This document shows, in pieces, positions 15,116 to 23,675 of a DNA stretch of 56,501 nucleotides (the first letter of the stretch is position 1; each line of letters begins with the position of its first letter). The notes beneath the pieces are model-generated. The model did not search any database, had not been told where the DNA came from, and saw nothing but the letters and a program-made list of their open reading frames with translations. The stretch is from Syntrophaceae bacterium (GTDB taxonomy: Bacteria > Desulfobacterota > Syntrophia > Syntrophales > Smithellaceae): positions 1 to 56,501 of the forward strand of contig JAHDKI010000018.1 of assembly GCA_018436925.1 (NCBI GenBank), written 5' to 3'. Made by a program: the position numbers and the translations under genes.

Positions 15116-17332
15116 ATGCTTGAACAGATTGTTCCTCAATCCGCCGGATCGCTGTCCGTGGCCATTCTGGCCCTGATGATGATGGTTATCCAGGTGGGTT
15201 TCGTTTTACGCAAACCGCGGATAGCCTGGTACGGTTGGAGCGCCGCCGTCTCTTTTGCCGGCCTGATCTACGCAGCGGGCGTTTTTCTTGAGTACAATAC
15301 GCCGGCGGGGACGGTCAAAAGGATGGCCGGCCTGCTCGAATTTTCCGCCCTGCTTGTTTTGCTGCATGCTTTTGTCGGCCTGACCTTTTCCTATCTGAGA
15401 CACTCCGGGAAGCGCTATCACCTCATCGCGGGCGCCTTTCATTTGATTCTTCTCACCTTGCTGTGGCGCACCAATTTGATCGTGTCCGATCAATTCGTCG
15501 AGCGTCATTTTCCGGGCCTGGATTCGCCGTTTGTCGAATTGGACATTGGCGTTCTGGGGGCCGGCTTCGTCGCCTATATCATTATTTCCGGCGCGTTCGC
15601 CGTCTTTTTGTGGCTTCGGGACCGGCGGCAAAACATTCGGCACAAAAAAGCCTTTCTCGCCAGTATGATTATCTGGCTGGGCCTGGGAATACATGACGGC
15701 CTGGCGGTTTTCGGCTTCCCGATTCGGCAATATATGATGGAATACGGTTTTTTCATCTTCTCATTCGTCACCTTGCTGGTCGTTTTCGACAGCTATACGG
15801 ATGCCGAGGCCGAAAGCAAATACCGGGTGATCACCGAGTATGCGAATGACGGCATCCTGGTCATTCAGGACGGACGTGTGGTTTTCGACAACCCCGCCTG
15901 CGAAGAAATTTTCGGACGGTCCCTCGACGGCCTGGCGGCTATTGATCTGCTTTCGCATATCAATCAAGATGACTACCAAATCCTTATGGAACACTATGAC
16001 CGGCTGCTGCGCGCAAGCGGAGTCGATGAATCCATTTCGCTGAAAATCCGGACGACTCAGGGCAAAGAAAAACATCTTGAAATTCGGGCCAACGCCATTT
16101 TGTACCGGGGACGGCAGGCCATCCTCACGGTGATGCGCGATGTCACGCAGCGCATTTCCGAAGAGACGATTTTAAAGGAACAGGAAGAAAAGCTCCAGCG
16201 GCTCAAGAAAATGGAATCGCTGGGCCTGCTCGCCGGCGGCGTCGCGCATGACCTCAATAATGTTTTGTCGGGCATCGTCAGCTATCCGGAACTGATGCTT
16301 TTGGATTTGCCCGCCGACAGCCCGCTTCGAAAGCCGCTTTCGACCATTCACGATTCCGGATTGCGGGCCTCGGCCATTGTCCAGGATCTGCTCACCATCG
16401 CGCGCGGCGTGGCCATTACCAAGCAGTCCATCAATATTAATGAAATCATCATGTCCTATCTCACGTCGCCGGAATGCAGAAAGCTGATGCAGTTTCATCC
16501 CTCGGTGCGCATTTCCACCGATCTGGACCCCAGACTGCTTTTCATCAAAGGATCGACCGCGCATATTCGGAAAGCCCTCATGAATCTGGTCTCCAACGCC
16601 TCGGAAGCTATTCCGGATAAAGGCGTGGTCTCCATCAAAACCTCCAATCGTTATGTTGAGCATCCGATTAAGGGGTACGACACAGTCCGGACCGGTGAAT
16701 ACGTCGTTTTATCGGTGAGCGATGACGGCCCGGGCATTTCTCCGCAGGACATCGAAAGGATTTTTGAGCCTTTCTATACCAAAAAAGTCATGGGACGAAG
16801 CGGAACGGGCCTGGGTCTCACGGTCGTCTGGAACGCCGTCTCGGATCATGAAGGCTATATCGATGTGATCAGTTCCGACAAAGGCGCGACCTTTGAGCTG
16901 TATTTTCCCTCCACCCGCGAAGCGGCGATCTGCCCGACAGCCGCCCCGGTTCTCGCCGACCTGGCGGGAAAAGGCCAGACCATCCTCGTGGTTGATGATG
17001 TGGCCAGCCAGCGGGAAATCACCTGCAGCATGCTCGAAGCGTTGGGATATCAGGCCGCCTCGGTGGAAAGCGGCGAGGCGGCTCTGGCCTATCTTACCGA
17101 TCATCGGGTGGATCTGGTGATTCTGGACATGATCATGGATCCGGGCATCGACGGACGCGAAACCTATGAAAGAATCCTCCGGATTCGACCCGGCCAGAGG
17201 GCCGTTATCGTCAGCGGTTTTGCCGAAACGCAGCAGGTCCAGGAAACGCTGCGTCTGGGCGCCTGTCGCTTTCTGAAAAAACCGCTCATCCTCGAAGATT
17301 TGGGCCTTGCGCTGAAAAACGTTCTGTCCTGA
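15116..17332 (+). CDS. Hybrid sensor histidine kinase (7TM-PAS-HisKA-HATPase-REC)
   Basis: A 738-residue membrane sensor. Residues 1-225 hold about seven hydrophobic helices of the histidine kinase N-terminal 7TM type. A PAS domain (about 230-345) carries EYANDGILVIQDGRVVF. The H-box is LAGGVAHDLNNVLSGI (about 367-382). The ATPase domain has NLVSNASEAI, DDGPGIS and GTGLGLTVV (to about 600). A C-terminal receiver (about 621-738) has ILVVDD, LVILDM and FLKKPL, so phosphate can pass internally from His to Asp. No output regulator gene is next to it and the signal is unknown. The ATG at 15116 follows TTGGAG by 6 bases. An ATG at 15077 is in frame but its AAGG lies too close. Confidence 0.9.
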   Translation: MLEQIVPQSAGSLSVAILALMMMVIQVGFVLRKPRIAWYGWSAAVSFAGLIYAAGVFLEYNTPAGTVKRMAGLLEFSALLVLLHAFVGLTFSYLRHSGKRYHLIAGAFHLILLTLLWRTNLIVSDQFVERHFPGLDSPFVELDIGVLGAGFVAYIIISGAFAVFLWLRDRRQNIRHKKAFLASMIIWLGLGIHDGLAVFGFPIRQYMMEYGFFIFSFVTLLVVFDSYTDAEAESKYRVITEYANDGILVIQDGRVVFDNPACEEIFGRSLDGLAAIDLLSHINQDDYQILMEHYDRLLRASGVDESISLKIRTTQGKEKHLEIRANAILYRGRQAILTVMRDVTQRISEETILKEQEEKLQRLKKMESLGLLAGGVAHDLNNVLSGIVSYPELMLLDLPADSPLRKPLSTIHDSGLRASAIVQDLLTIARGVAITKQSININEIIMSYLTSPECRKLMQFHPSVRISTDLDPRLLFIKGSTAHIRKALMNLVSNASEAIPDKGVVSIKTSNRYVEHPIKGYDTVRTGEYVVLSVSDDGPGISPQDIERIFEPFYTKKVMGRSGTGLGLTVVWNAVSDHEGYIDVISSDKGATFELYFPSTREAAICPTAAPVLADLAGKGQTILVVDDVASQREITCSMLEALGYQAASVESGEAALAYLTDHRVDLVILDMIMDPGIDGRETYERILRIRPGQRAVIVSGFAETQQVQETLRLGACRFLKKPLILEDLGLALKNVLS

Positions 17333-17350
17333 CACCCGGATTCTATCGCC

Positions 17351-17379
17351 TTGACAAGTCCGGCGGATCTTTCTATACT
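17351..17379 (+). promoter_or_regulatory. Sigma-70-type promoter upstream of the metallopeptidase
   Basis: TTGACA, 17 bases, TATACT: close to a perfect housekeeping promoter. It lies about 165 bases before the metallopeptidase start and would produce a long leader in which no further structure was recognised. Confidence 0.65.
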
Positions 17380-17544
17380 TCCGGGCAAAAGGATCGCCTG
17401 TTCGACCCCTTTGCCTTTCCCCAAGTCGATTTGTGATTTCATGCGGCAAAGTCAGCCGCCGAAACAGCGATCGAACTTTCCTTAACAAAAGAAAAACCAT
17501 CAATTCGTTTCTGAAAAATTTATTTGAACTAAACGGAGCGCCTT

Positions 17545-18408
17545 ATGCGATGGAAAGGTGAACGTCAAAGCAAGAATGTGGAAGACCGCAGAGGAATGTC
17601 TATCTCCCGCGGCGCAAAAGTCGGCGGCATCGGAGGATTGGGATTGGTCGTTCTTGTTGTCGTTGGCCTGTTTCTGGGAATCGATCCGGGTGTGATGCTT
17701 CAGGTCGGCGACTCCTTGCAGTCGCCGCCCGCATCCGTGCAACACAGCGTCGGCCCCGGCCCGGATGATGACGATAGTCGTTTCGTCGCTGTCGTTCTGG
17801 CGGAAACAGAAGATGTCTGGAATGACGTTTTCTCAGGAGCGGGACGACGCTATCAGGAGCCGAAGCTTGTTCTTTTTTCAGGAGCGGTCGAATCCGCCTG
17901 CGGCATGGCCGGCTCGGCTGTCGGCCCCTTTTACTGTCCGGCCGATCAAAAAGTCTATCTTGATTTGGTTTTTTTCGATGAATTGCACAACCGCTTCGGC
18001 GCCTCCGGAGACTTCGCCCGGGCCTATGTCATCGCCCATGAAATCGGACACCATGTGCAGATGCAGTTGGGCATTTTGCAGCAGGTCAGCCAAATCCAAT
18101 CCCGCGTCGGAACTCCCGAGAAAAACAAACTGAGCGTCATGCTCGAACTTCAGGCCGACTGTCTGGCCGGCATGTGGGCGCATCAAGCGCATAAAAGGCG
18201 GGATATTCTCGAAAGCGGCGACCTGGAAGAAGGTCTCAATGCCGCAAGCGCCGTCGGAGACGATCGCATTCAGAAAAGCTCCCGGGGATACGTTGTTCCG
18301 GACGGATTTACGCACGGCTCTTCGGCGCAGCGCGTACGATGGTTTCGGCGTGGGTTTGAAGAAGGAACGCTTCAGGCCTGCAACACATTCGAAGCGGATC
18401 GTCTTTAG
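17545..18408 (+). CDS. YpfJ-type neutral zinc metallopeptidase
   Basis: A 287-residue protein of the putative neutral zinc metallopeptidase family (YpfJ). The short N-terminal cytoplasmic segment MRWKGERQSKNVEDRRG is the family hallmark. One membrane helix follows (about residues 34-55), then a periplasmic catalytic domain. That domain has FYCPADQKVYLDL, the zinc site HEIGHHVQ and a downstream LELQADCLAGMWA supplying the third ligand. The C-terminal FTHGSSAQRVRWFRRGFE is also typical. Substrates are unknown in all members. Length and motif order are normal. The next gene (LysM protein) follows after 41 bases. Confidence 0.9.
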   Translation: MRWKGERQSKNVEDRRGMSISRGAKVGGIGGLGLVVLVVVGLFLGIDPGVMLQVGDSLQSPPASVQHSVGPGPDDDDSRFVAVVLAETEDVWNDVFSGAGRRYQEPKLVLFSGAVESACGMAGSAVGPFYCPADQKVYLDLVFFDELHNRFGASGDFARAYVIAHEIGHHVQMQLGILQQVSQIQSRVGTPEKNKLSVMLELQADCLAGMWAHQAHKRRDILESGDLEEGLNAASAVGDDRIQKSSRGYVVPDGFTHGSSAQRVRWFRRGFEEGTLQACNTFEADRL

Positions 18409-18449
18409 AATCCCCGGCGGTCAAACGCCGGAAAAAGGAGGTGAAAGGA

Positions 18450-18653
18450 ATGGTTGAGGAAAAAAACAAGACTCATGAGGATCCGTGGGACGTCAAGCAA
18501 TACCACGAGGTCAAAAAGGGAGAAACCCTCTGGAAAATCTCGGAAAAATATTATGGAGACGGAAGCCTCTATAAAAAGATTTTCGAGGCCAACCGCGATA
18601 TCCTTAAAAACCCGGATTTGATCAAAGTGGGCCAGAAACTGCACATTCCTTAA
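18450..18653 (+). CDS. Small LysM-domain protein
   Basis: A 67-residue protein that is essentially a single LysM module: YHEVKKGETLWKISEKYYGD, then KIFEANRDILKNPDLIKVGQKLHIP. LysM modules bind N-acetylglucosamine-containing polymers such as peptidoglycan. No signal peptide precedes it, which resembles the cytoplasmic BON/LysM proteins (YgaU/LysM-only) rather than secreted hydrolases. The ATG at 18450 is preceded by AAAGGAGG; an in-frame GTG at 18441 overlaps that ribosome site and is rejected. It may be co-transcribed with the metallopeptidase. Confidence 0.85.
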   Translation: MVEEKNKTHEDPWDVKQYHEVKKGETLWKISEKYYGDGSLYKKIFEANRDILKNPDLIKVGQKLHIP

Positions 18654-18735
18654 CGCGCCTCTTTGCCCGGCCCGCCTAATCAGGTCATCATCGTTTTAAT
18701 GATTTTTTATCATTTATCAATGAAAGGACAAACCC

Positions 18736-19338
18736 ATGAACAGAAAAATTATCGGCATGATGATTTTAGCGCTGCTTGCGGCGGTTGCGTTAACGGCGTG
18801 CGGCGGAAAAGATAAAGGCCCCGCCGAACTTGCCATCAAGGCGGCGGAAGAAGCAGTAAGCGCCGCTAAAACGGAAGCGGGAAAAATCATTCCGGATCAG
18901 ATCGCCGCTTTGGAAAGCGCTTTGGCATCCGCAAAAGACAAACTTGCCAAGGGCAATTTTCAAGAAGCCCTCGCCGAGGCGCAGAGCCTGGTCGGCAAAG
19001 CGAAAGATGTTGTTGAAGCGGCCAAAGCAAAAAAAGATGAACTCAGTCAGACCTGGACCAATCTAAGCCAGGGAATTCCCAGGATGGTTGCGGCTGTGGA
19101 AAGCCGGATGGATATTCTGTCTCAGGCAAAAAGTCTTCCGGGCAACCTGACGGCCGAAGCGCTTGAAGACACCAAGGCGGGACTTGCCGCGGCTAAAGCG
19201 GACTGGGCCAAAGCCCAGGAAAGCTTCAACGCCGGAAACCTGCACGAAGCCGTCTCCGTAGCAAACTCCGTTAAAGAGAAAGCCGTCAAAGCCATGGAAA
19301 CCCTGGGACTTCCGGTTCCTGCGGGAGCGAAATCCTGA
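18736..19338 (+). CDS. Alanine-rich helical lipoprotein
   Basis: A 200-residue predicted lipoprotein. The signal peptide ends in the lipobox LTAC, so Cys21 would be lipidated by Lgt. The mature part is almost entirely alpha-helical and rich in Ala, Lys and Glu with heptad-like spacing (AEEAVSAAKTEAGK and similar), suggesting a coiled-coil rod on the periplasmic face of a membrane. Similar helical lipoproteins exist in deltaproteobacteria without an assigned role; a TPR-like or Lpp-like spacer function would be a guess. AAAGGA lies upstream of the ATG, and an intrinsic terminator follows the stop. Confidence 0.8.
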   Translation: MNRKIIGMMILALLAAVALTACGGKDKGPAELAIKAAEEAVSAAKTEAGKIIPDQIAALESALASAKDKLAKGNFQEALAEAQSLVGKAKDVVEAAKAKKDELSQTWTNLSQGIPRMVAAVESRMDILSQAKSLPGNLTAEALEDTKAGLAAAKADWAKAQESFNAGNLHEAVSVANSVKEKAVKAMETLGLPVPAGAKS

Positions 19339-19360
19339 TTGATCCGCAGCTCGCAAAGAA

Positions 19361-19400
19361 AACGGGGCATGGACCGGAGAGGTCACTGTCCCGTTTTTTT
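19361..19400. terminator. Intrinsic terminator after the lipoprotein gene
   Basis: A hairpin with arms AACGGG and CCCGTT (plus an inner GACC/GGTC pairing) runs into seven T residues on the plus strand. It also overlaps the stop of the convergent DUF4126 gene, so it may serve both directions. Confidence 0.75.
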
Positions 19401-19983
19401 ACGGATGCCCGTCTTTCGGAAAACGGTTTGTCCCGACAAAACGACGGCCAAGCCTTCGAAAGATCCAAACAAGAAATATGACGACCACAACCAGAGCTGC
19501 CAGAGGAATAAAGACAGCCAGCACAGCAAGGACCACCGCGCCGGCCAGTTCCAGGGTGGAAAAAACCGGATTGGCGGCGCCTCCCGAAGCCAGAGTTGTT
19601 TTCGCGCGTAAGGCGACGGTTGACGCCTGAATGCCTCCCGCGATCCCTCCGCCGGCAATCAAGGCCAGAGACCACTTCATCAAAGGCGGCAGCTCGACAA
19701 TGACTGCCGCGCTCGCGAGCGTTCCGGCGATAACGGATGCGGGCGTGGTGATTGCATCCAAAACGGAATCGACCCAGGGGATATAATAGCCCCCGATTTC
19801 AGCCAACGTCGCCGCGCCGAAAACGATCGTCGCATAAGGGTCGCCCAACCAGGCAAATCCGGCCGGCAGAGTCATCTGGCCGGTAAGCGCCGCGAGATTG
19901 AGCACCAGCAGCGGGACAAACACCCGAAAACCGCAGGCGGCCGCAAGCCCGACCCCCACAGTGAGAGAAAGCAGAGTTTCCAT
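19399..19983 (-). CDS. DUF4126 family membrane protein
   Basis: A 194-residue inner-membrane protein with about five hydrophobic helices. It carries the DUF4126 pattern: an N-terminal GLAAACGFRVFVPLL, then LAEIGGYYIPWVDSVLDAI, TPASVIAGTLASAAV, and the glycine-rich LIAGGGIAGGIQ. It ends in a basic tail (FRRLGRRF). The family has no experimentally known role. It is convergent with the lipoprotein gene, with the shared terminator lying at its stop, and 21 bases downstream of the DUF6790-like gene on the same strand, with which it probably forms an operon. Confidence 0.85.
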   Translation of the reverse strand: METLLSLTVGVGLAAACGFRVFVPLLVLNLAALTGQMTLPAGFAWLGDPYATIVFGAATLAEIGGYYIPWVDSVLDAITTPASVIAGTLASAAVIVELPPLMKWSLALIAGGGIAGGIQASTVALRAKTTLASGGAANPVFSTLELAGAVVLAVLAVFIPLAALVVVVIFLVWIFRRLGRRFVGTNRFPKDGHP

Positions 19984-20004
19984 GAACTTCTTCTCACATC
20001 AACC

Positions 20005-20487
20005 TTATCGCGCTTTGAACCGCCATTTCATCGCCAGCAGAACCAGAATCAAAACCGGCATGCCGATATCGTTTAAGTACAAAAAAGGGCCGGCATTATA
20101 GACCGCATAGTTTCCGGCAGTGATCATTTCCCGGATGTGAACAAAGGCGGCGCCGAAAAGAAAAACGGCATAACCAATGCCGGTGGCAAGCCAGAAACCG
20201 TCTTTGAAAACCACACAAAGAACGCCGAGAACACCGAAAGCCAGATTGGCCATGGCCACTTCCAGTTGAAACGGACTGCCTGTCGCCCAGCCGATGGATT
20301 GGGCAACATGATCGGACATAAAAATATGCCCGATGAAAGCCCAAAGACCGGTCAGGCCGACCTGAATCAAAAGCAGATAGAACAAAACAATGTCGATAAC
20401 TTTTTGTTTAGACAAGTGTTTTCTGTTTATCAGCAGACTGATCAGACAACCGGCCGCTGTCAAAGTAAGAAATATAAAGAAGAACAT
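20005..20487 (-). CDS. DUF6790-like membrane protein
   Basis: A 160-residue protein with four or five membrane helices. The conserved stretch [21 protein letters not shown] followed by [18 protein letters not shown] is, as far as I recall, characteristic of the DUF6790 family; the role is unknown. The ATG at 20487 is chosen because GGAGGG lies 6 bases upstream; a reading from 20586 would add 33 arginine-rich residues with no ribosome site. It is divergent from the sigma-54 activator gene, and the 229-base region between them holds candidate control sites. Confidence 0.7.
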   Translation of the reverse strand: MFFFIFLTLTAAGCLISLLINRKHLSKQKVIDIVLFYLLLIQVGLTGLWAFIGHIFMSDHVAQSIGWATGSPFQLEVAMANLAFGVLGVLCVVFKDGFWLATGIGYAVFLFGAAFVHIREMITAGNYAVYNAGPFLYLNDIGMPVLILVLLAMKWRFKAR

Positions 20488-20603
20488 TTTGCGCCCTCCG
20501 TATTTTTTTCGACTATATCGGAAACTCCGCACCGGCGCAATGCATCTCGTTAAAAGCAATCGCAAAAGTACGTATCTTGCCTCCATTAAAAGGCCGCCGT
20601 GTT

Positions 20604-20684
20604 ACAATCTTGTTGTTTTTGGTTTGTTCCTTGCAATTACTGCAAATGAAGAAATAATTTCGATTGATATAAGAACATTTTTGT
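20604..20684 (+). promoter_or_regulatory. Candidate activator-binding sites upstream of the sigma-54 regulator gene
   Basis: Two sites resemble the 13-bp repeats found upstream of the glutamate synthase operon. ACAATCTTGT (20604-20613) has the same ACAA-N2-TTGT dyad. GAACATTTTTGT (starting at 20673) matches GAACAATTTTGT at 11 of 12 bases. The first lies just upstream of a sigma-54-like promoter, the second inside the leader, which suggests autoregulation. Confidence 0.4.
20619..20635 (+). promoter_or_regulatory. Sigma-54-like promoter for the activator gene
   Basis: TTGG at -24 and TTGCA at -12, with exactly 10 bases between GG and GC (20622 to 20633). The -24 element deviates from TTGGCAC after the GG. 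It would give a leader of about 70 bases before 20717. Confidence 0.4.
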
Positions 20685-20716
20685 TACAAAGTAGAATCGG
20701 TTTTGTGGAGATCGGA

Positions 20717-22294
20717 ATGACCGGCACATTAACCAAACCACTGAGCAAGGAAGAGACGACATTGAGCATTCACAGTTATGAGGAATTGGCGGCCCTGCAT
20801 GCCATTGCCAAAATTTTCTCGCAGCCCGGAGATTTGCGGGATCAGCTCGAGCACGTGCTTCAGGAAATGAGCACCCGCTTAGGCATGGAGCGGGGAATGA
20901 TTTCGCTTCTGGACCGGGAAAAACAGGAGGCCTGGCTGGATGTCGCCCATGACATCAATATTGACGGCCTTGATGTCACCTACAAACCCGGTGAAGGCAT
21001 TACCGGCAAAGTTGCGGAAACCGGACGCCCCATGGCGGTGGCCAATCTCGGTCAGGAAACGCACTTTCTGGACCGCACCGGCGCCAGGCGGCATTTAAAC
21101 CGGGCGGAACTCTCCTTTTTATGCGTTCCGATCATGTACGACGCGCGCGTCGTCGGAGTGCTCTCCGCCGATAAAGTTGCCCAGAAAGTGGAAAACCTGG
21201 ACAAAGAACTGGCCTTGCTTTCTTCCGTTGCCGAATTGATGGCCAAAGCCGTTCATATCCGGGCGCTGGAGGAGGAAAACAAGCGCCTTCGCAAAATCGT
21301 CGGCCAGAACCGAGCGCCGTCGATGGATATCATCGGACATTCCAAGGCCATGCAGGAAGTGTTCGGCCTGGTGGCTCAAGTGGCCGACTCCAACACGACC
21401 GTTCTGATTACGGGAGAAACCGGCACAGGCAAGGAACTCATTGCGCGGGCCATTCATAACAATTCCCCCCGCAAGGGCGGACCGTTGATTCAAGTCAACT
21501 GCGCGGCGATTCCCGACACGCTCATAGAAAGCGAATTGTTCGGACATGAAAAAGGCGCCTTTACAGGCGCTCTGCACACACGCCGCGGCCGCTTTGAAGA
21601 AGCCAACGGCGGAACGATTTTTCTCGACGAAGTCGGCGAGCTTTCCGCCGCCGCGCAGGTCAAGCTTCTTCGCGTCCTGCAAGAAAAAAAGTTTCAACCT
21701 CTCGGTTCATCGCGCGTCGTGAACGTGAATGTGCGGATTATCGCCGCAACCAACCGGAATCTTGAACAGGACATTCTGGGAGATCGATTCCGCGCCGATT
21801 TATTTTACCGGCTCAATGTCTTTCCCGTTTATCTGCCGCCGCTGCGCGAACGGGGCAGTGACGTGATTTTGCTGGCGGATCATTTTCTGATCAAATACAG
21901 CAAAGAAATGGGCAAGACGGTCAAAAGGATATCAACGCCCGCCATTGAGGTCTTTTTATCTCATAAATGGCCCGGAAATGTCCGCGAACTGGAAAACTGC
22001 ATTGAACGCGCGGTGTTGCTGACTAAAACAGATATCATTGATTTAATACACCTTCCCCCCTCGCTGCAGCTTAAAGAAAAGGATCTGGAACGCAAAGAAC
22101 GAAGCAAATTATCATCCGTGGTTGAAGCGCAGGAACGCTCCTTAATTATTGATGCCTTGGAAGAAGCAGGAGGCAATCAGACCAAGGCAGCCAAAATCCT
22201 CGGAACGACCAAGAGGATTGTCCAGTATAAAATCATGAAGATGGGCATCGATCCAAAGCACTTCCGTAAAAAGGGGAAAGAAGCGGAAAAGTAA
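20717..22294 (+). CDS. NifA-type sigma-54-dependent activator (GAF-AAA+-Fis)
   Basis: A 525-residue enhancer-binding protein. An N-terminal GAF domain (about 20-175, with [17 protein letters not shown]) senses a small ligand or partner. The AAA+ domain (about 205-435) has the Walker A GETGTGKE, the sigma-54 contact loop GAFTGA (about 279-284), the Walker [13 protein letters not shown] and the arginine finger region. The C-terminal Fis-type helix-turn-helix has [16 protein letters not shown]. The order and the GAF sequence resemble NifA. The ATG at 20717 follows GGAG by 6 bases. It sits directly upstream of a sigma-54-type promoter driving glutamate synthase genes, so its likely job is nitrogen control there. 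True NifA activity on nif genes cannot be inferred from this window. Confidence 0.88.
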   Translation: MTGTLTKPLSKEETTLSIHSYEELAALHAIAKIFSQPGDLRDQLEHVLQEMSTRLGMERGMISLLDREKQEAWLDVAHDINIDGLDVTYKPGEGITGKVAETGRPMAVANLGQETHFLDRTGARRHLNRAELSFLCVPIMYDARVVGVLSADKVAQKVENLDKELALLSSVAELMAKAVHIRALEEENKRLRKIVGQNRAPSMDIIGHSKAMQEVFGLVAQVADSNTTVLITGETGTGKELIARAIHNNSPRKGGPLIQVNCAAIPDTLIESELFGHEKGAFTGALHTRRGRFEEANGGTIFLDEVGELSAAAQVKLLRVLQEKKFQPLGSSRVVNVNVRIIAATNRNLEQDILGDRFRADLFYRLNVFPVYLPPLRERGSDVILLADHFLIKYSKEMGKTVKRISTPAIEVFLSHKWPGNVRELENCIERAVLLTKTDIIDLIHLPPSLQLKEKDLERKERSKLSSVVEAQERSLIIDALEEAGGNQTKAAKILGTTKRIVQYKIMKMGIDPKHFRKKGKEAEK

Positions 22295-22340
22295 TTTTTT
22301 TACTTGAAAGCAAAGCGCTCAAGCCGACAAACAACAGAAT

Positions 22341-22385
22341 CGAACAATTTTGTCGCGCACTTTTTCAAAAATACAAAATTGTTCG
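22341..22385. promoter_or_regulatory. Paired 13-bp inverted sites (upstream activator sites)
   Basis: CGAACAATTTTGT (22341-22353) and its exact reverse complement (22373-22385) are centred 32 bp apart, three helical turns. Each contains its own imperfect dyad ACAA-N2-TTGT. They lie about 150 and 120 bp upstream of the predicted start of the sigma-54 promoter, the usual place for enhancer sites. The adjacent activator is the obvious candidate protein (inferred). Confidence 0.65.
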
Positions 22386-22470
22386 GCAGAAAAAGAAAAG
22401 AGAGAAACAAATCGGTAAAAAATTGCCAACAGGACAAGGCATTATGAGCAGATTTGTTTATTGTTTTTCC

Positions 22471-22487
22471 CTGGCACGACTTTGGCA
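22471..22487 (+). promoter_or_regulatory. Sigma-54 promoter of the glutamate synthase operon
   Basis: CTGGCACG followed by ACTTTGGCA: the -24 element is a perfect TGGCACG, and the -12 GC lies exactly 10 bases after the GG. Transcription should start near 22499, leaving a leader of about 46 bases before 22545. Confidence 0.8.
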
Positions 22488-22544
22488 AAAACAGATTCTG
22501 CCGGCATAACTTAAAGACACGGCCGGTTTTAGAAAGGAAATATT

Positions 22545-23675
22545 ATGTGTCGCTTGTTCGCAATCACCAGTAATGAGCCGCTTTCCCCGATGGTGGCCAT
22601 AAACGCCCTCAATGTGATGAAGGAAGGCCACGACGGATCCGGTGTAGGACTGTTTCTGACCGATCTGGGGGGCGAATTCGAAAAATTCAAAAACGAGCCG
22701 ATTCTGTGCGGCATTTTTTCCAACGACGGCATTAAGGCGCTCGACCGCTTTATGATCGACCTGGATTTCATGGTGAAATACAAACTGTCTTTCCGGCCGG
22801 CAAAACCCGCGCCGGCCGGCACACCCAAGCGCGACAACTATGTCATCCGGGTCTATGAATATCCGGCGGACTGGGAGGGCCTGACCCGGGAGGAAATCGA
22901 CTTTCGCCTGATGATGGTTCAGCTTCAACTGCGGCAGATGGGTGAAAAAGACGATTCGATGCTGATTTTCAGTTTCTGGCCGGATGTCATCATGATGAAG
23001 GAAGTGGGAGATCCCCTGATGGTGGCCGACTATCTGGGCCTGGACCGCAAAGAGCTTTCCGCGCGTGTCATTTTGAGCCAGGGCCGCCAGAACACCAACT
23101 ACGCCATCAATATTTACGCCTGCCATCCTTTCTTCATTCAGGGCATGGCCACGATGACCAACGGCGAAAACACGGCGTTCGTGCCGATCCGCGAGTTTCT
23201 GATGTCGCGCAACTTCCCCGGCTACGCGGGCTATCAATCCGATTCGGAAGTGTTCGCCCATATCCTGCACTACATGCAAAATAAGCTGGGCTTGAGCATG
23301 GAGATGTACAAGCACATCATCACCCCGCTTAAAGATGAAGAAATCGCCAGGCATCCCGACGGGACGCTGCTTCGCAATCTCAAGCAGGCCTGCCGGCCTT
23401 TGATCATCGACGGTCCCAACTGCGTCATCGGCTGCCTGCCGGATAAATCGATGTTCATGGTGCAGGATTCCAAAAAACTGCGCCCCGGCGTCGTGGGCGG
23501 GCGCCCCGGCATCTTCGCCTTTTCTTCCGAGATGTGCGGGCTTGACGCGGCGATACCGGAGCGCGATATCAACCTCGACGATCAACCCATGAAATATGAA
23601 ACCGTATTGGTCCGCCGCGGGCGGCAGGAGATAGAAAAATGGAATCAGTGGGACACATTACCCCATCTACACTAA
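22545..23675 (+). CDS. Glutamate synthase, glutamine amidotransferase subunit (GltB domain 1, GlxB type)
   Basis: A 376-residue class II (Ntn-type) glutamine amidotransferase. After removal of the initiator Met, Cys2 (M-C-R-L-F-A) becomes the N-terminal nucleophile that releases ammonia from glutamine. GHDGSGVGLFLTDLGG near residue 28 is the typical substrate loop. In this archaeal-type arrangement the amidotransferase domain of glutamate synthase is a separate polypeptide. The start follows AAAGGAAA. The gene overlaps the next one by 37 bases, implying coupled synthesis of subunits of one complex. It is the first gene behind the sigma-54 promoter. Confidence 0.88.
   Translation: MCRLFAITSNEPLSPMVAINALNVMKEGHDGSGVGLFLTDLGGEFEKFKNEPILCGIFSNDGIKALDRFMIDLDFMVKYKLSFRPAKPAPAGTPKRDNYVIRVYEYPADWEGLTREEIDFRLMMVQLQLRQMGEKDDSMLIFSFWPDVIMMKEVGDPLMVADYLGLDRKELSARVILSQGRQNTNYAINIYACHPFFIQGMATMTNGENTAFVPIREFLMSRNFPGYAGYQSDSEVFAHILHYMQNKLGLSMEMYKHIITPLKDEEIARHPDGTLLRNLKQACRPLIIDGPNCVIGCLPDKSMFMVQDSKKLRPGVVGGRPGIFAFSSEMCGLDAAIPERDINLDDQPMKYETVLVRRGRQEIEKWNQWDTLPHLH

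Noticed and set aside
22341..22385. The 13-bp inverted repeat as a terminator of the activator gene
   Set aside because: It has a 19-base spacer, an AT-rich stem and no T-run, while its position and spacing fit enhancer sites.
22458..23585. A 375-codon minus-strand open frame
   Set aside because: Antisense shadow of the glutamate synthase amidotransferase gene.
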